A DNA stretch of 64,000 nucleotides. Origin: Heliorestis convoluta. Lineage in GTDB: Bacteria > Bacillota > Desulfitobacteriia > Heliobacteriales > Heliobacteriaceae. Below, piece after piece: positions 1-8,416 of the stretch. The stretch's first letter is position 1, and every line of letters starts with the position of its first letter. The translations under genes and the position numbers were made by a program. Below the pieces are notes generated by a model. The model did not search any database, was not told the origin of the DNA, and saw only the letters and a list, made by a program, of their open reading frames with translations. The stretch lies in NCBI RefSeq assembly GCF_009649955.1, contig NZ_CP045875.1, positions 1,035,501 through 1,099,500 of the forward strand, written 5' to 3'.

Positions 1-2
1 TA

Positions 3-134
3 ACGTTTTATTGGATTGTTTTACGGTATATGTACAATCGCTTGATATACAGAAAAAATCTTAATACCCTGCTAGTAGCAATGACCTCCATTATGATTTT
101 AATGGTTATGACGCTAAGAGAAGGACTTTTATAG
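3..134 (+). CDS. C-terminal end of a membrane protein (partial)
   Basis: An open frame enters from the left edge and stops at TAG 132-134, leaving about 43 residues. They include a hydrophobic stretch (LLVAMTSIMILMVMTL) flanked by Arg/Tyr/Asn-rich segments, as at the last membrane helix of a polytopic inner-membrane protein. The next gene is a polysaccharide glycosyltransferase, so a Wzy-type polymerase or flippase is plausible. This is inference from context; nothing in the tail identifies the family. Confidence 0.45.
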   Translation, partial: TFYWIVLRYMYNRLIYRKNLNTLLVAMTSIMILMVMTLREGLL

Positions 135-150
135 TTCTAACGGAGGTTCA

Positions 151-273
151 CATCGGTGTTCAGTTAATACATCTTTTTCCATTCACAATCCCATATATAG
201 TGATCGCGTCTTATTGCAAGTGCAATATCTAGTGAAACCAAATCCATTAATTGGGTTAACTGAACACTAATGA
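151..273. mobile_element. Putative 123-bp MITE with terminal inverted repeats and 9-bp target duplication
   Basis: A perfect 12-bp inverted repeat (GTGTTCAGTTAA at 156-167, TTAACTGAACAC at 256-267) extends imperfectly to both element ends. The 9-bp direct repeat GGAGGTTCA lies immediately outside (142-150 and 274-282), as expected for a target-site duplication. There is no ORF inside. It sits between the upstream membrane-protein gene and the glycosyltransferase gene, and it apparently duplicated the original ribosome-binding site. The parent IS is not in the window. Confidence 0.6.
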
Positions 274-1061
274 GGAGGTTCATAAATATTCTCCCACGTA
301 TATTAGAAAAAGAACTAATAACAGTCATAACACCAACCTATAATGCATCAGATTATATACTAGAAACTATCGAATCTGTACAAAACCAAACACATCAAAA
401 CTGGGAAATGCTCATTGTCGATGATTGCTCTCGAGATAACACATATGAGCTTTTACTAGAGCAATCTCAAGTTGATAATCGAATTCGACCAATTCGATTA
501 TCAACAAACAGAGGTCCTGCCGTAGCAAGAAATACATCGATAACACAAGCCAGAGGGCGGTATATTGCTTTCGTAGATAGTGATGATTTGTGGTTGCCAC
601 ATAAACTAGAAAAACAACTAGCTTTTATGAAAAATCACAATATTTCTTTTTCATTTACGGAATACAGTATTATTAAAGAAGATGGTAGTGAAACATCATC
701 TATCGTAAAAATACCGAAAAAAATAGACTATATAGGTCTTCTAAAAAATACTATTATAGGGTGCTCTACCGTAATGATAGACTTAGAAAAAGCAGGTATT
801 GTGCAAATGCCAAATTTACGAGCTAGACAAGACACTGCCCTATGGTTAAATTTACTAAAAAAAGGCTTTATTGCTTATGGGTTGCAAGAACCACTTACTA
901 AATATAGAAAAGTCAAAGGATCTGTTTCAAGTAATAAATTAAAAATGATGCGGCAAAATTGGCGATTGTACCGAGACATAGAAAAACTAAGCTTTTTATA
1001 TGCTACTTGGTGCTTTATGAACTATGCATGGAACGGACTGAACAAAAATTTCTTGAAATAG
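270..1061 (+). CDS. tuaG: TuaG-like family 2 glycosyltransferase
   Basis: GT-A fold family 2 glycosyltransferase (about 263 aa). It probably transfers a nucleotide-sugar residue to a lipid-linked cell-wall polysaccharide on the cytoplasmic face. Visible motifs are the N-terminal ITVITPTYNA strand, IVDDCSRD (first Asp motif), GPAVARN, and FVDSDD (the DxD metal/nucleotide site). The C-terminal half (NTIIGCSTVMID, RQDTALWL, KLSFLYATWCFMNYAWN) strongly recalls Bacillus TuaG of teichuronic acid synthesis. The ATG at 270 lies in the right end of the putative MITE and has no Shine-Dalgarno upstream. GAGGAGG (272-278) is inside the frame, so the real start could be a non-ATG codon just downstream. 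Family call firm; substrate inferred. Confidence 0.8.
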   Translation: MRRFINILPRILEKELITVITPTYNASDYILETIESVQNQTHQNWEMLIVDDCSRDNTYELLLEQSQVDNRIRPIRLSTNRGPAVARNTSITQARGRYIAFVDSDDLWLPHKLEKQLAFMKNHNISFSFTEYSIIKEDGSETSSIVKIPKKIDYIGLLKNTIIGCSTVMIDLEKAGIVQMPNLRARQDTALWLNLLKKGFIAYGLQEPLTKYRKVKGSVSSNKLKMMRQNWRLYRDIEKLSFLYATWCFMNYAWNGLNKNFLK

Positions 1062-1089
1062 AGCCCGCAGTCCAGCCCCCTGTGTTAAA

Positions 1090-1135
1090 CAAAAAAAGGT
1101 GACTGCCATCCACAGGCGTCACCTTCTTTTTCTTA
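1090..1135. terminator. Bidirectional Rho-independent terminator
   Basis: Stem AAGGTGAC (1096-1103) pairs with GTCACCTT (1118-1125), with an inner TGCC/GGC extension. A-rich sequence lies on the left and T-rich sequence on the right, so it can terminate both the plus-strand glycosyltransferase and the converging minus-strand stalk-protein gene. Confidence 0.75.
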
Positions 1136-1250
1136 TAAAATTCTTGATTCTGCTGCAAAAATCTCATTATCGTCAAAGCGACCACCAGGCATAGCGCTAA
1201 AATCCTTTCAAACAACAATCAGCAGTGGTCATAATCTTAAACTGACTTTC

Positions 1251-2729
1251 TCACTCAACAGGCTTCATAAACGTAACTGCCCTCAAAACATCATCCCAAA
1301 CATACTCCACCTGAAAAGCTTGCGCAACATAAGCAATCGGAATCATAGTGCGACCCAACCCATCACCAATATCTACTATTTCAGCAGGTACATCCATCAA
1401 GATAACTTCACCATTCATATCTAATGCGGAGCTATCAATTGTAAGCGCGACTCGATCAGCGCCTTTTCTGATGATGACCTTTCTTTCTTCTGCGATCCAC
1501 TCTACTGAATCACTTCCAAGAGCAGTAGATGCAAAAGAGAGAGGAACCATTGTACGCCCCAAACCATCATCAAAAACTTTAATGTAAGGAGCGACATCTG
1601 TTTCTATGATAGTCCCGTCTAGAACATAGTATTTTTTATCAATAAAAAACTGCACCACTTTATAATGAGGCTCTTTATCTTGATCTATATGATTATCCTT
1701 GTCCTTATATGTATCTTTATCTGAACTATCCTTGACGTAATCCTCATCTTTTTTTCCAACGCCATCTCTATCCCTATCCTCTAACAAAGCCTGACCCACA
1801 ACATAGCGCTGTTCTCTTATAGAACTACCTACAAGACTCATATTTAAGGAGACTTCACCTGGCTCAGCAATCTTAAAATACAGAGGTACCTCTAGCATCA
1901 TTTTATCACCAGAAAAAACCCCCGGGTGTACAGTAATCTCAATAACCTGATCATTACGCTTGCTTATTTGCTGAATTGCCGCATTTTTTCCACTTAAAAC
2001 ATGACTGTTCTGATCCATAGCAGAAACATTCAAGTTGGCAAAAGAATCAGCAAACCAAAGAGCCTTTTCAAGCCGTAACTGAAAGCTTCGAGCAGTAGGA
2101 CCAAAGGCACCAGCTCTATTTTCTTGAATCAATAGTTTGACGGGGTTTTCAGTACCAAATTCATATCCCACAGGCATCTGTCTATGTTCACCCACAGGCA
2201 TGGTTACATCAAGCTGAATCTTCAGGTCATCACTCCGGCCTACTCCATAAGCAAAAGAATAGGTTCCACTAGAGACCATACTATCTCTACCATCAATCGT
2301 AACAGTTGCGTAACCGGCACCTGTTACCTTGGTGAACAAAGGAATAACCCATAGGGCTTTTTCATCAGTACTTCCATCTGAACGCAACGTTACATCCATA
2401 ATGGTAGAAGTGACTCTTCGAACAGCAACGACAGAAGCCCCACCACGAGTCATCGTCTGAGTTCCAATTCTAGAAGCATTCAAAGGATGAGAATCATCAT
2501 ACCACTCTGCATTATGCAAGTGAATTCTAAAATGTTGGTTCTCCGTACCAAAATGATTGGGATAGGCTTCCTCAATTCTTAAACGTACAAAAAAGTTCTC
2601 ATCAAACTCGTGACTGTCCTTAACATGGGGCACTCTGTCAACGGAATTGTTCGTAGCAGCAAAAGCCGAAGGAACCCACAACATAAGAAGAGTCGTAGCA
2701 AGGAATAGAGACATTACTTTTCTCACCAT
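1251..2729 (-). CDS. Secreted protein with C-terminal copper-amine-oxidase-N (stalk) domain
   Basis: About 492 aa. The start is the ATG at 2729 (MVRKVMSLFL), because GGAGGTGA lies just upstream; the longer frame lacks a site. A signal peptide (about residues 1-25, ending near SAFA) precedes two beta-rich, roughly 140-residue modules that resemble each other. An acidic Asp/Lys-rich linker (DKDTYKDKDNHIDQDK) follows. Last come two copper_amine_oxidN1-type repeats with the recurring GLGRTMVPLSF / GLGRTMIPIAY pattern. Such stalk domains are common in exported Clostridia proteins and are thought to mediate wall or substrate attachment. The catalytic or binding role is unknown. Confidence 0.75.
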   Translation of the reverse strand: MVRKVMSLFLATTLLMLWVPSAFAATNNSVDRVPHVKDSHEFDENFFVRLRIEEAYPNHFGTENQHFRIHLHNAEWYDDSHPLNASRIGTQTMTRGGASVVAVRRVTSTIMDVTLRSDGSTDEKALWVIPLFTKVTGAGYATVTIDGRDSMVSSGTYSFAYGVGRSDDLKIQLDVTMPVGEHRQMPVGYEFGTENPVKLLIQENRAGAFGPTARSFQLRLEKALWFADSFANLNVSAMDQNSHVLSGKNAAIQQISKRNDQVIEITVHPGVFSGDKMMLEVPLYFKIAEPGEVSLNMSLVGSSIREQRYVVGQALLEDRDRDGVGKKDEDYVKDSSDKDTYKDKDNHIDQDKEPHYKVVQFFIDKKYYVLDGTIIETDVAPYIKVFDDGLGRTMVPLSFASTALGSDSVEWIAEERKVIIRKGADRVALTIDSSALDMNGEVILMDVPAEIVDIGDGLGRTMIPIAYVAQAFQVEYVWDDVLRAVTFMKPVE

Positions 2730-2880
2730 AGTCACCTCCAAAAGAATAGGCACAAATGCAATTCTTATTTTACCATTTTATTGTGTGAAGAGCCACAAGG
2801 AACACATGGGTACCGGTGCTCTGCTTCGAGCTTTCCAAAATAAGCAGAAACGGGCTGACCAGTTTATACCAATAATAACT

Positions 2881-2916
2881 AAAAAATAAAGTCGACCCAA
2901 AACCACAGGGTCGACT
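2881..2916 (-). terminator. Rho-independent terminator
   Basis: GTCGACCC (2891-2898) pairs with GGGTCGAC (2908-2915). On the minus strand it is followed by TTTATTTTTT, so it ends transcription of the small ORF at 2922-3134. Confidence 0.75.
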
Positions 2917-2921
2917 CTCTA

Positions 2922-3134
2922 TCATAGCACTCTATCAGAGCAAGGCATATCAAAAAGTATAAGATCTTTCGTTATAGAACAGGCCTCTTCATCACTTAGT
3001 TCCGAATCAAGAATCAAGAAATCTTTACCTGCTACAGTAGCGAAGAACCCAGAAACACCTTCGGGCAATTTTCTACGCACGATGACTACTTCCTGTCTCT
3101 TTCCAAGATTCAGACACTCGAAACCGACGTGCAA
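2922..3134 (-). CDS. Small hypothetical protein (70 aa)
   Basis: The TTG start at 3134 is preceded by GAGGAG at nine bases spacing, and the gene is closed by its own terminator, which supports it being real. The segment LPEGVSGFFATVAGKDFLILDSEL resembles the strand region that precedes the HExxH helix in ImmA/IrrE metallopeptidases. The HExxH itself is absent and the protein stops soon after. It lies downstream of, and on the same strand as, an XRE-type regulator, as ImmA-type genes often do. It could be a truncated ImmA relative or an unrelated small protein. Confidence 0.5.
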   Translation of the reverse strand: MHVGFECLNLGKRQEVVIVRRKLPEGVSGFFATVAGKDFLILDSELSDEEACSITKDLILFDMPCSDRVL

Positions 3135-3280
3135 TGCTCAATACTCCTCTACGAAGCCGAATGATAGAATCAAACTCTACTTCATATAATAACAAAGAAG
3201 GCAAAAGAAAAATGTCGTATTTTGTCGAAGAAACTAAAGATGATTAGAGAAAAATAATACAATTAAAATTATTTAGATGC

Positions 3281-3324
3281 AAAAAATGATCACACAGCAC
3301 AAGTCGCTTTGGTGATCATTTTTT
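3281..3324 (-). terminator. Terminator overlapping the stop codon of the XRE gene
   Basis: A 13-bp stem (AAAAAATGATCAC 3281-3293, GTGATCATTTTTT 3312-3324) includes the TGA of the regulator gene. It has A/T runs on both sides, so on the minus strand it ends in a U-run. Confidence 0.7.
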
Positions 3325-3717
3325 CTCAGTATAATGACTTCTTTGTCGTTCTTCCCACAGTATTTTAGCAATTTGTAAAAGCTTATCCTTGTCGCTTTTT
3401 AACAAAGGCTCTCCGTGAAAACGAATCATCGATCGTTCAAGTAACTCTTCAAGATCAATCGACTCTGGCTTATAAGCAGAGTCAGCAATTCGCTCTGCGA
3501 GAGGTTTTTTTACAGAAGAATCTTCCGTACGGCCTAGCAAATAATCGGTAGACGTTGAAAAAACATCAGCTAATTTCTGCAAAATCTCAGGAGAAGGATG
3601 ACGGGCACCTTTCTCATAGCCTGAAATCGTTTGCTTGGACAAAGAAAGCTTACGTCCGAGCTCTTGCTGTGTTAAGCCATGAGAACTTCGCAATTCTTTA
3701 ATACGTTGCCCAAGCAT
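3316..3717 (-). CDS. XRE-family transcriptional regulator
   Basis: About 133 aa. The start is the second ATG (MLGQRIKELR) because GAAAGGAG lies ten bases before it; the upstream ATG has no site. The Cro/C1 HTH covers roughly residues 1-58 (LTQQELGRKLSLSKQTISGYEKGARHPSPEILQKLA). The C-terminal part (FHGEPLLKSDKDKLLQIAKILWEERQ) matches the tail typical of phage/ICE-type ImmR or YqaE-like repressors. It faces away from the S-layer gene at 4010, and the promoter and inverted repeat between them may be its targets. Family certain, operator inferred. Confidence 0.85.
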   Translation of the reverse strand: MLGQRIKELRSSHGLTQQELGRKLSLSKQTISGYEKGARHPSPEILQKLADVFSTSTDYLLGRTEDSSVKKPLAERIADSAYKPESIDLEELLERSMIRFHGEPLLKSDKDKLLQIAKILWEERQRSHYTEKK

Positions 3718-3828
3718 AAGATCACGACTCCTTTCAACCATAAATATTACTACAGACTTAGTTAAAAATCCATAATCTATTCAAAAAGGAATTCCAAGCT
3801 GTCAAGTTTGAACTATCAAATCTTTATG

Positions 3829-3857
3829 TTGACAAAAAGAAGAACAATACTTAAAAT
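3829..3857 (+). promoter_or_regulatory. Sigma-A-type promoter of the S-layer gene
   Basis: TTGACA (3829-3834), a 17-bp spacer and TAAAAT (3852-3857) lie about 150 bp upstream of the GTG start of the 1000-aa SLH protein. Confidence 0.75.
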
Positions 3858-3894
3858 ACAGTCAACAGTACGCAAATTGAGTACTGTTGACTGT
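3858..3894 (+). promoter_or_regulatory. 14-bp perfect inverted repeat at the transcription start
   Basis: ACAGTCAACAGTAC (3858-3871) and GTACTGTTGACTGT (3881-3894) are perfect inverse complements around a 9-base loop. The repeat begins immediately after the -10 box, so it covers +1. No U-run follows, so it is not a simple terminator. It could be a repressor operator or a stabilising 5' stem-loop on the S-layer mRNA. Confidence 0.65.
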
Positions 3895-4009
3895 AGCAAG
3901 ATCAGGCGCAAAAGAGGCGAAAAGCAAAATTTTTTGCACCTGAAGTACGCGAATAGTGTACATACGAAGGTTGTGCTAGGTTTATTTCAGTCGATGGGAG
4001 ATTTTTTAA

Positions 4010-7000
4010 GTGAATTTCAAAAAAACCAAACGTTATTTTGCTGTGCTCACAACAGCAGCATTCTTTGCAGGAATCATTCCTGGTGCTTTATTTGCGAATG
4101 AGGAAGTTTCTCAACAATTTCCTCAACAAGAAGTCATGATTCAAGAATATGACACAACAGAACAACAAGAACAAGGGCCAACAGAACAAACAGTAGAAGT
4201 AACGCCTAGCATATCAACCTATGAATTTGAAAGCGACTTCTCTGAACGCAGATTTATTCAAAATGAAGAAGTTCCTGTGTCGGTTTCACTAAAAGTGAAA
4301 GATCTTGGAACACAAGGCTATGATCGTGTTAGATTTACTATCGATATAATCCATACGCCTAATGGCGCCAATCCACAGATCATAGCTACCGATACCAACG
4401 GTACGGAACACAATGTTGCAGCAATTGGAGCATGGGGCCCAGCCGAAGGGTTCCCGATTCCCGCAGACTATGAGGCTACCACAGAATTTAAAGTAACTTT
4501 TGATCAAGCCGGTTTCTACGCCATGACCTTTCATCTAGTTTCACTTGATAAAACCAATCCTATTGCGACGCATCAAGCAACATTTGAAGTATCTTATGAC
4601 GAAACATATTATGCCATTATCGCTATGGAAGACCTAACCATATCGACCATTAATGCAGATGAAAGGAGTTTTCATCCAGAAAACCCCTATTATTATAGGA
4701 ATGCAATGGAGGCCTACGATCTATATGAAGCAGTTATGGAGATGGTTCATGCCCTTGAAGATGGAGACGTTAAAAATCAATTGCTTGAAGAGGGCACCGA
4801 TGCATTAAAACACCTGAATGATAAGTTTGTTTCCTCAGTCGATTATTTGAACAATATCGACACCATCACCAAGGAAGATGAAACGGCAGTCTGGGCTACA
4901 TATTGGCATCACCATAGAATTCCTGCAGAATATAAAGCTCATGAAGAAATCAGGGACGCTTTCGATACTCTCCGACATCTAATGAATGTTTTAGTAGATA
5001 TAGAAATCGCAGATCTAATGGAAGCGCTAGAAGTGGCAATAAACGCTAAAGCAATGGAGGATCTTACTTTTCCGGAAGACAACAATATTATTATTCCGTT
5101 TTTACAAAAAAAAGATGAAATGACACGGGCTGCAGCAGCTAGAATGACCGATGAGCAATATGAGGCTTTCTTTGGCTACTATAGGGCAATTACAGAGAAG
5201 CTTTTAAATATTTTTTATGTAAGAGGTTATGCTGGCACTGAAAGTTTTCTAAGCGACTTCGAAGATGTAGTAACTATCTTTGGATTCAAAGGCTCTGAAC
5301 TAGAAACTGACATTGATGCAGAACCACTTATGAATATCTTTGCTGGGATCTCTCAAATCCCAGATAAAGACCATATCCTAGAAGTGATACACGAAGAAGC
5401 AAAAGTCACAGTATCTGACTTCTATCAACTGAGAGATCTTTTCGAAGAAAAGCTCACACAAGAGTTAGAAGACATTCAAAATGCAGAACTAGCTTCCTTG
5501 AAAGTAGATGGAGCACTACTATGGCCTTCTTTTAATAAAGACGTACTTGCCTATACTGTGCTTGTACCAGAAAGTACATCGCAAGTAACGATTACAGCCA
5601 ACCCAATGATAAACCGAGCGATAGTAACCGGAACTGGAATCATTAATCTAGAAGATATCACCGATGATCGCGAGATTGTTTCTGTTAAAGTTCAATCAGT
5701 CGACGGTACTACCAAGTCCTATAGCCTCGAAATTCTCAAAGTAGCAAAAACAGTGGTAGAAACCAATACACCTGTAAGCGTAAAAGAGGCGCCCCTGTTC
5801 CTTGTTGTTCCATCGCATATCGAAGCAATAGCTTCTTTTGGAGAACCTTCTGGCAACAACGTCATATCAAATACCCATTACCTAGAAGTTACATTAGAAG
5901 ATACGCCAGTTGTAATGACACTACCACAAGGAACAACCATCACAGCACAAGGCAGTTGGAACGGAGAAATCCTTCTCCCAAGACCACAGACAATTTCAGA
6001 TGAAGCAAAACCGGCTGCTGTAGCTTCTGTAAATGCTGCTTTTAAAGTAGGTTCCGATGTGGATCTCACTTTTGATAAGCCTGTCCGCCTTGTTTTTAGA
6101 GGACTTAGCAACCAATCTGCCGGTTACATCAACAATGCAGGTGAATTCGATCAAATATTGAAACCGCAAGAAGTAGCAGGTCTTGGTAAAGTAGAAAATG
6201 TAGATGCTGTTAATGCCATTATGACAAGTCTTGGTAGAGATTATGTAGCTGTTGTTGACGGCAGCGATCTTGTAATTTGGACAAAAAGATTTAGCACCTT
6301 CTTAGCCTACGAGCCTGTTCCGAGCGAACAAGCGCCAGAGACCACGACGCCATCAAGCAATAGAAGCAGAAGCGGTGGTGGAGGCGGCGGTGGATTTGCC
6401 AGTCCTTCCCCTCAAGATGAAGTGAAAGAGCCTGAGATTTCAGAAGTGATTACAGAGACAATTGATGAAGAAAAGGCTATAAAAAGCCCTGTTGTATCAA
6501 AAAGATTTAGCGATCTTAATGGCCACTGGTCCGAAATCTACGTACTAGATTTAGTTTATAAAGGAATCATCAGTGGTTACCCCGATGATACTTTCCAACC
6601 AGAAAAGACGATGACCCGTGCAGAACTAGCTGTCATGATCGCCAACTACAAAGGCTTATCACCCAACGAGAGCCAGATCTTTGCAGACACCAATACGCAC
6701 TGGGCAAAAGGTTATATCAGTGCTGTAGCCAAAGAAGGCATCATAGTTGGCCATGATGAAACATTCAGGCCTGACGACACCATAACGCGTGAGCAAATGG
6801 TAACAGCCATAGTTCGCATGCTTGATATAACAGTAACTAACGATGCAACACCCTTTATCGATGCTTACCAAATTTCAGATTGGGCCAAAAGCTACATAGC
6901 TGCAGCTCAAAAACTCGGCATTGTCACGGGTACACCAGAAGGTAAAATCATACCAAAAGCAGGTGCCAAACGCGCCGAAGTAGCAACTATTTTCTATAAC

Positions 7001-7012
7001 ATTACAAAGTAA
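4010..7012 (+). CDS. S-layer protein with cadherin-like domain and three C-terminal SLH domains
   Basis: 1000 aa, GTG start with GGGAG ten bases upstream. A signal peptide (MNFKKTKRYFAVLTTAAFFAGIIPGALFA) is followed by a beta-rich N-terminal domain, then an alpha-helical region (residues about 200-480). A cadherin-like beta-sandwich comes next (about 490-595; LASLKVDGALLWPSFNKDVL). Then there is a domain rich in VVPSHIEAIASFGEPSG-type strands and a Ser/Arg/poly-Gly linker (near 785-795). Three SLH repeats (about 835-1000: HWSEIYVLDLVYKGIISGYPDD, HWAKGYISAVAKEGIIVGHDE, WAKSYIAAAQKLGIVTGTPEG) anchor it to pyruvylated wall polysaccharide. It is likely an abundant surface-layer or cell-surface structural protein. 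Confidence 0.88.
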   Translation: MNFKKTKRYFAVLTTAAFFAGIIPGALFANEEVSQQFPQQEVMIQEYDTTEQQEQGPTEQTVEVTPSISTYEFESDFSERRFIQNEEVPVSVSLKVKDLGTQGYDRVRFTIDIIHTPNGANPQIIATDTNGTEHNVAAIGAWGPAEGFPIPADYEATTEFKVTFDQAGFYAMTFHLVSLDKTNPIATHQATFEVSYDETYYAIIAMEDLTISTINADERSFHPENPYYYRNAMEAYDLYEAVMEMVHALEDGDVKNQLLEEGTDALKHLNDKFVSSVDYLNNIDTITKEDETAVWATYWHHHRIPAEYKAHEEIRDAFDTLRHLMNVLVDIEIADLMEALEVAINAKAMEDLTFPEDNNIIIPFLQKKDEMTRAAAARMTDEQYEAFFGYYRAITEKLLNIFYVRGYAGTESFLSDFEDVVTIFGFKGSELETDIDAEPLMNIFAGISQIPDKDHILEVIHEEAKVTVSDFYQLRDLFEEKLTQELEDIQNAELASLKVDGALLWPSFNKDVLAYTVLVPESTSQVTITANPMINRAIVTGTGIINLEDITDDREIVSVKVQSVDGTTKSYSLEILKVAKTVVETNTPVSVKEAPLFLVVPSHIEAIASFGEPSGNNVISNTHYLEVTLEDTPVVMTLPQGTTITAQGSWNGEILLPRPQTISDEAKPAAVASVNAAFKVGSDVDLTFDKPVRLVFRGLSNQSAGYINNAGEFDQILKPQEVAGLGKVENVDAVNAIMTSLGRDYVAVVDGSDLVIWTKRFSTFLAYEPVPSEQAPETTTPSSNRSRSGGGGGGGFASPSPQDEVKEPEISEVITETIDEEKAIKSPVVSKRFSDLNGHWSEIYVLDLVYKGIISGYPDDTFQPEKTMTRAELAVMIANYKGLSPNESQIFADTNTHWAKGYISAVAKEGIIVGHDETFRPDDTITREQMVTAIVRMLDITVTNDATPFIDAYQISDWAKSYIAAAQKLGIVTGTPEGKIIPKAGAKRAEVATIFYNITK

Positions 7013-7078
7013 AGCCAAAGAAATCACGGTGCCACGGGGACGCTACGCGTGCCACGGCTTTGCTCGCCGCTGGCTCGA

Positions 7079-7130
7079 CCTTAAAAAGAATGCCAAGGCA
7101 ATCTTTTTAAGTGAGGGGTACGTCTCCGCA
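7079..7130. repeat. Palindromic repeat element, copy 1
   Basis: CTCGACC, then a hairpin built on AAAAAGAATGCC/GGCAATCTTTTT, then GAGGGGTACGT. It is closely related to 9281-9335, with the same order CTCG - hairpin with GCCAAGGC centre - GGGTACGT. It lies in the 3' region of the S-layer gene, next to a further GC-rich hairpin (7050-7075). Confidence 0.55.
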
Positions 7131-7190
7131 ACAACTAGACTTTTTACATTTTTTGCATACAAGCGAAAGAGTCCTGATAATCTGTAATCT

Positions 7191-7288
7191 AGGATTAAAG
7201 AGCTGCTAATTTGTCGAATGCCGACAGATTAGCAGCTCTTTTTTTTTGTATGACTATGGAGCATCGGTTAGAAGGAAAGTAACATAGG
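7191..7288 (+). terminator. Terminator within a ~95-bp repeated 3' element, copy 1
   Basis: AGAGCTGCTAATTTGTC pairs with GACAGATTAGCAGCTCT and is followed by T9. The stem and the next ~45 bp (ATGACTATGGAGC, GGTTAGAAGGAAAG, AACATA) recur almost identically at 15474-15571 after another exported-protein gene. The stem difference is structure-neutral (a G-U pair here, A-U there). Confidence 0.75.
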
Positions 7289-7637
7289 GTAAAAAGAATC
7301 ACCAGTCATCATTTACCCCGGTGATTTAGACAAAATCTCTGCTTTTACTGCTTAGAACCGATTACTAAAAGACACAAAGTTAGAACTATCCCAACCAACA
7401 CCAATCCTGCTACAATGAAAGAAAAACCACAGCAACCGTAGAAAAGCACAAGAATAGAGAAAAAACTTTTTCAGAACAGGCATTCCTTTTAGGAGAAAGA
7501 TATGATACCATACAAGTAGATGGGAAATAAAAGCAACCAAAAATTAAAATACAAAAAACTGCTATGGAACAAACAAAGCGGAAAAGCATGAAGAATAAAA
7601 TTCCCTTATCACGAGATAGTCAAAAGGGAGGCTGGTC
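7289..7637. other. Intergenic stretch without a convincing gene
   Basis: About 350 bp between the repeated terminator and the broken Rpn gene. I see only a small hairpin (AATCACC 7297-7303 / GGTGATT 7320-7326) and A-rich sequence. The open frames here lack ribosome-binding sites. Confidence 0.5.
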
Positions 7638-8236
7638 ATGAAAAAACCAGTTAGCACAGCAGAAAGCGAGGTAAGCCGACAGAACAAAGATGTAGTACTC
7701 AAAGCAGTAGCAGAAACCTTCAAATCGTATATGAGGTAACCAATTTGTACTTCAAAAGCTTCGATGGAGATGAAGAATTAGCAAGATTGACCGAAAAGAT
7801 AGAAAAAGATCAAGAATTCGATGAATACGACATACTGAAACTCATCTTTCTTCCTTTCATGAAAAGCAAGAAAAACAAAGAAGAAAGAACTATAGAAACA
7901 GTAACTCTAGCCAAAAACATTAACAGCAAAAATCGAACATTTGTAATTGGAGCCATCATAGCCATAACAGACAACTTTCTCTCAACAAGTGTAAAAAAGA
8001 CATTGATGGAGGTGCTAAAAATGACAGAGATTGAACAATGGATTCGTGAACAAGGTCGCGAAGAAGGTTGGAAAGAAGGCATACAAAAAGGCCTAGAAAA
8101 AGGTCGAGAAGAAACAGTTCGAGAAAAAACCAAAGCGGCCCTAAAAGCAGGGCTAGATGTCACCCTGGTATCCCAAATCATGGGATTAGACATAGAAGAA
8201 GTACAAAAACTAAAAGAAGAACTGAACAAACCATAA
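7638..8236 (+). pseudogene. Rpn/PD-(D/E)XK transposase-nuclease gene with large internal deletion
   Basis: AAAGGGAGG then ATG at 7638 opens a frame (MKKPVSTAESEVSRQNKD...) that is the usual N-terminus of Rpn-family recombination-promoting nucleases. It stops after 33 codons. From about 7730 a different frame carries the C-terminal part (YFKSFDGDEELARLTEKI ... MTEIEQWIREQGREEG ... MGLDIEEVQKLKEELNKP). The catalytic PD-(D/E)XK core between them is missing, so this is a remnant made by an internal deletion plus frame change. Its last ~50 bp and everything downstream match the end of the intact Rpn gene at 9624-10559, marking the left edge of the duplication. Confidence 0.8.
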
Positions 8237-8265
8237 CGAGCCCTAACAAGGGTTCGTTTTTTTAT
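8237..8265 (+). terminator. Rho-independent terminator
   Basis: CGAGCCCT-AACA-AGGGTTCG followed by T7, directly after the Rpn stop codon. The same structure occurs at 10560-10588. Confidence 0.8.
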
Positions 8266-8416
8266 ACCCTCACGAGAACAAGGAAACCCTTCACCAAAGC
8301 AAACACCTTTTCGGCACAAGAACATACATTCCAACAAGAAACAAAGCATTCCAACGCAACGAGAACCTATGTTCCCCTAAACACCCCTAAAAGCCCAATT
8401 CACCGCCAGAACAACT

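Noticed and set aside
7352-7540. 62-aa minus-strand ORF in the gap after the S-layer gene
   Set aside because: Hydrophobic/Phe-rich artefact of A-rich DNA; no ribosome site and not adjacent to a promoter.
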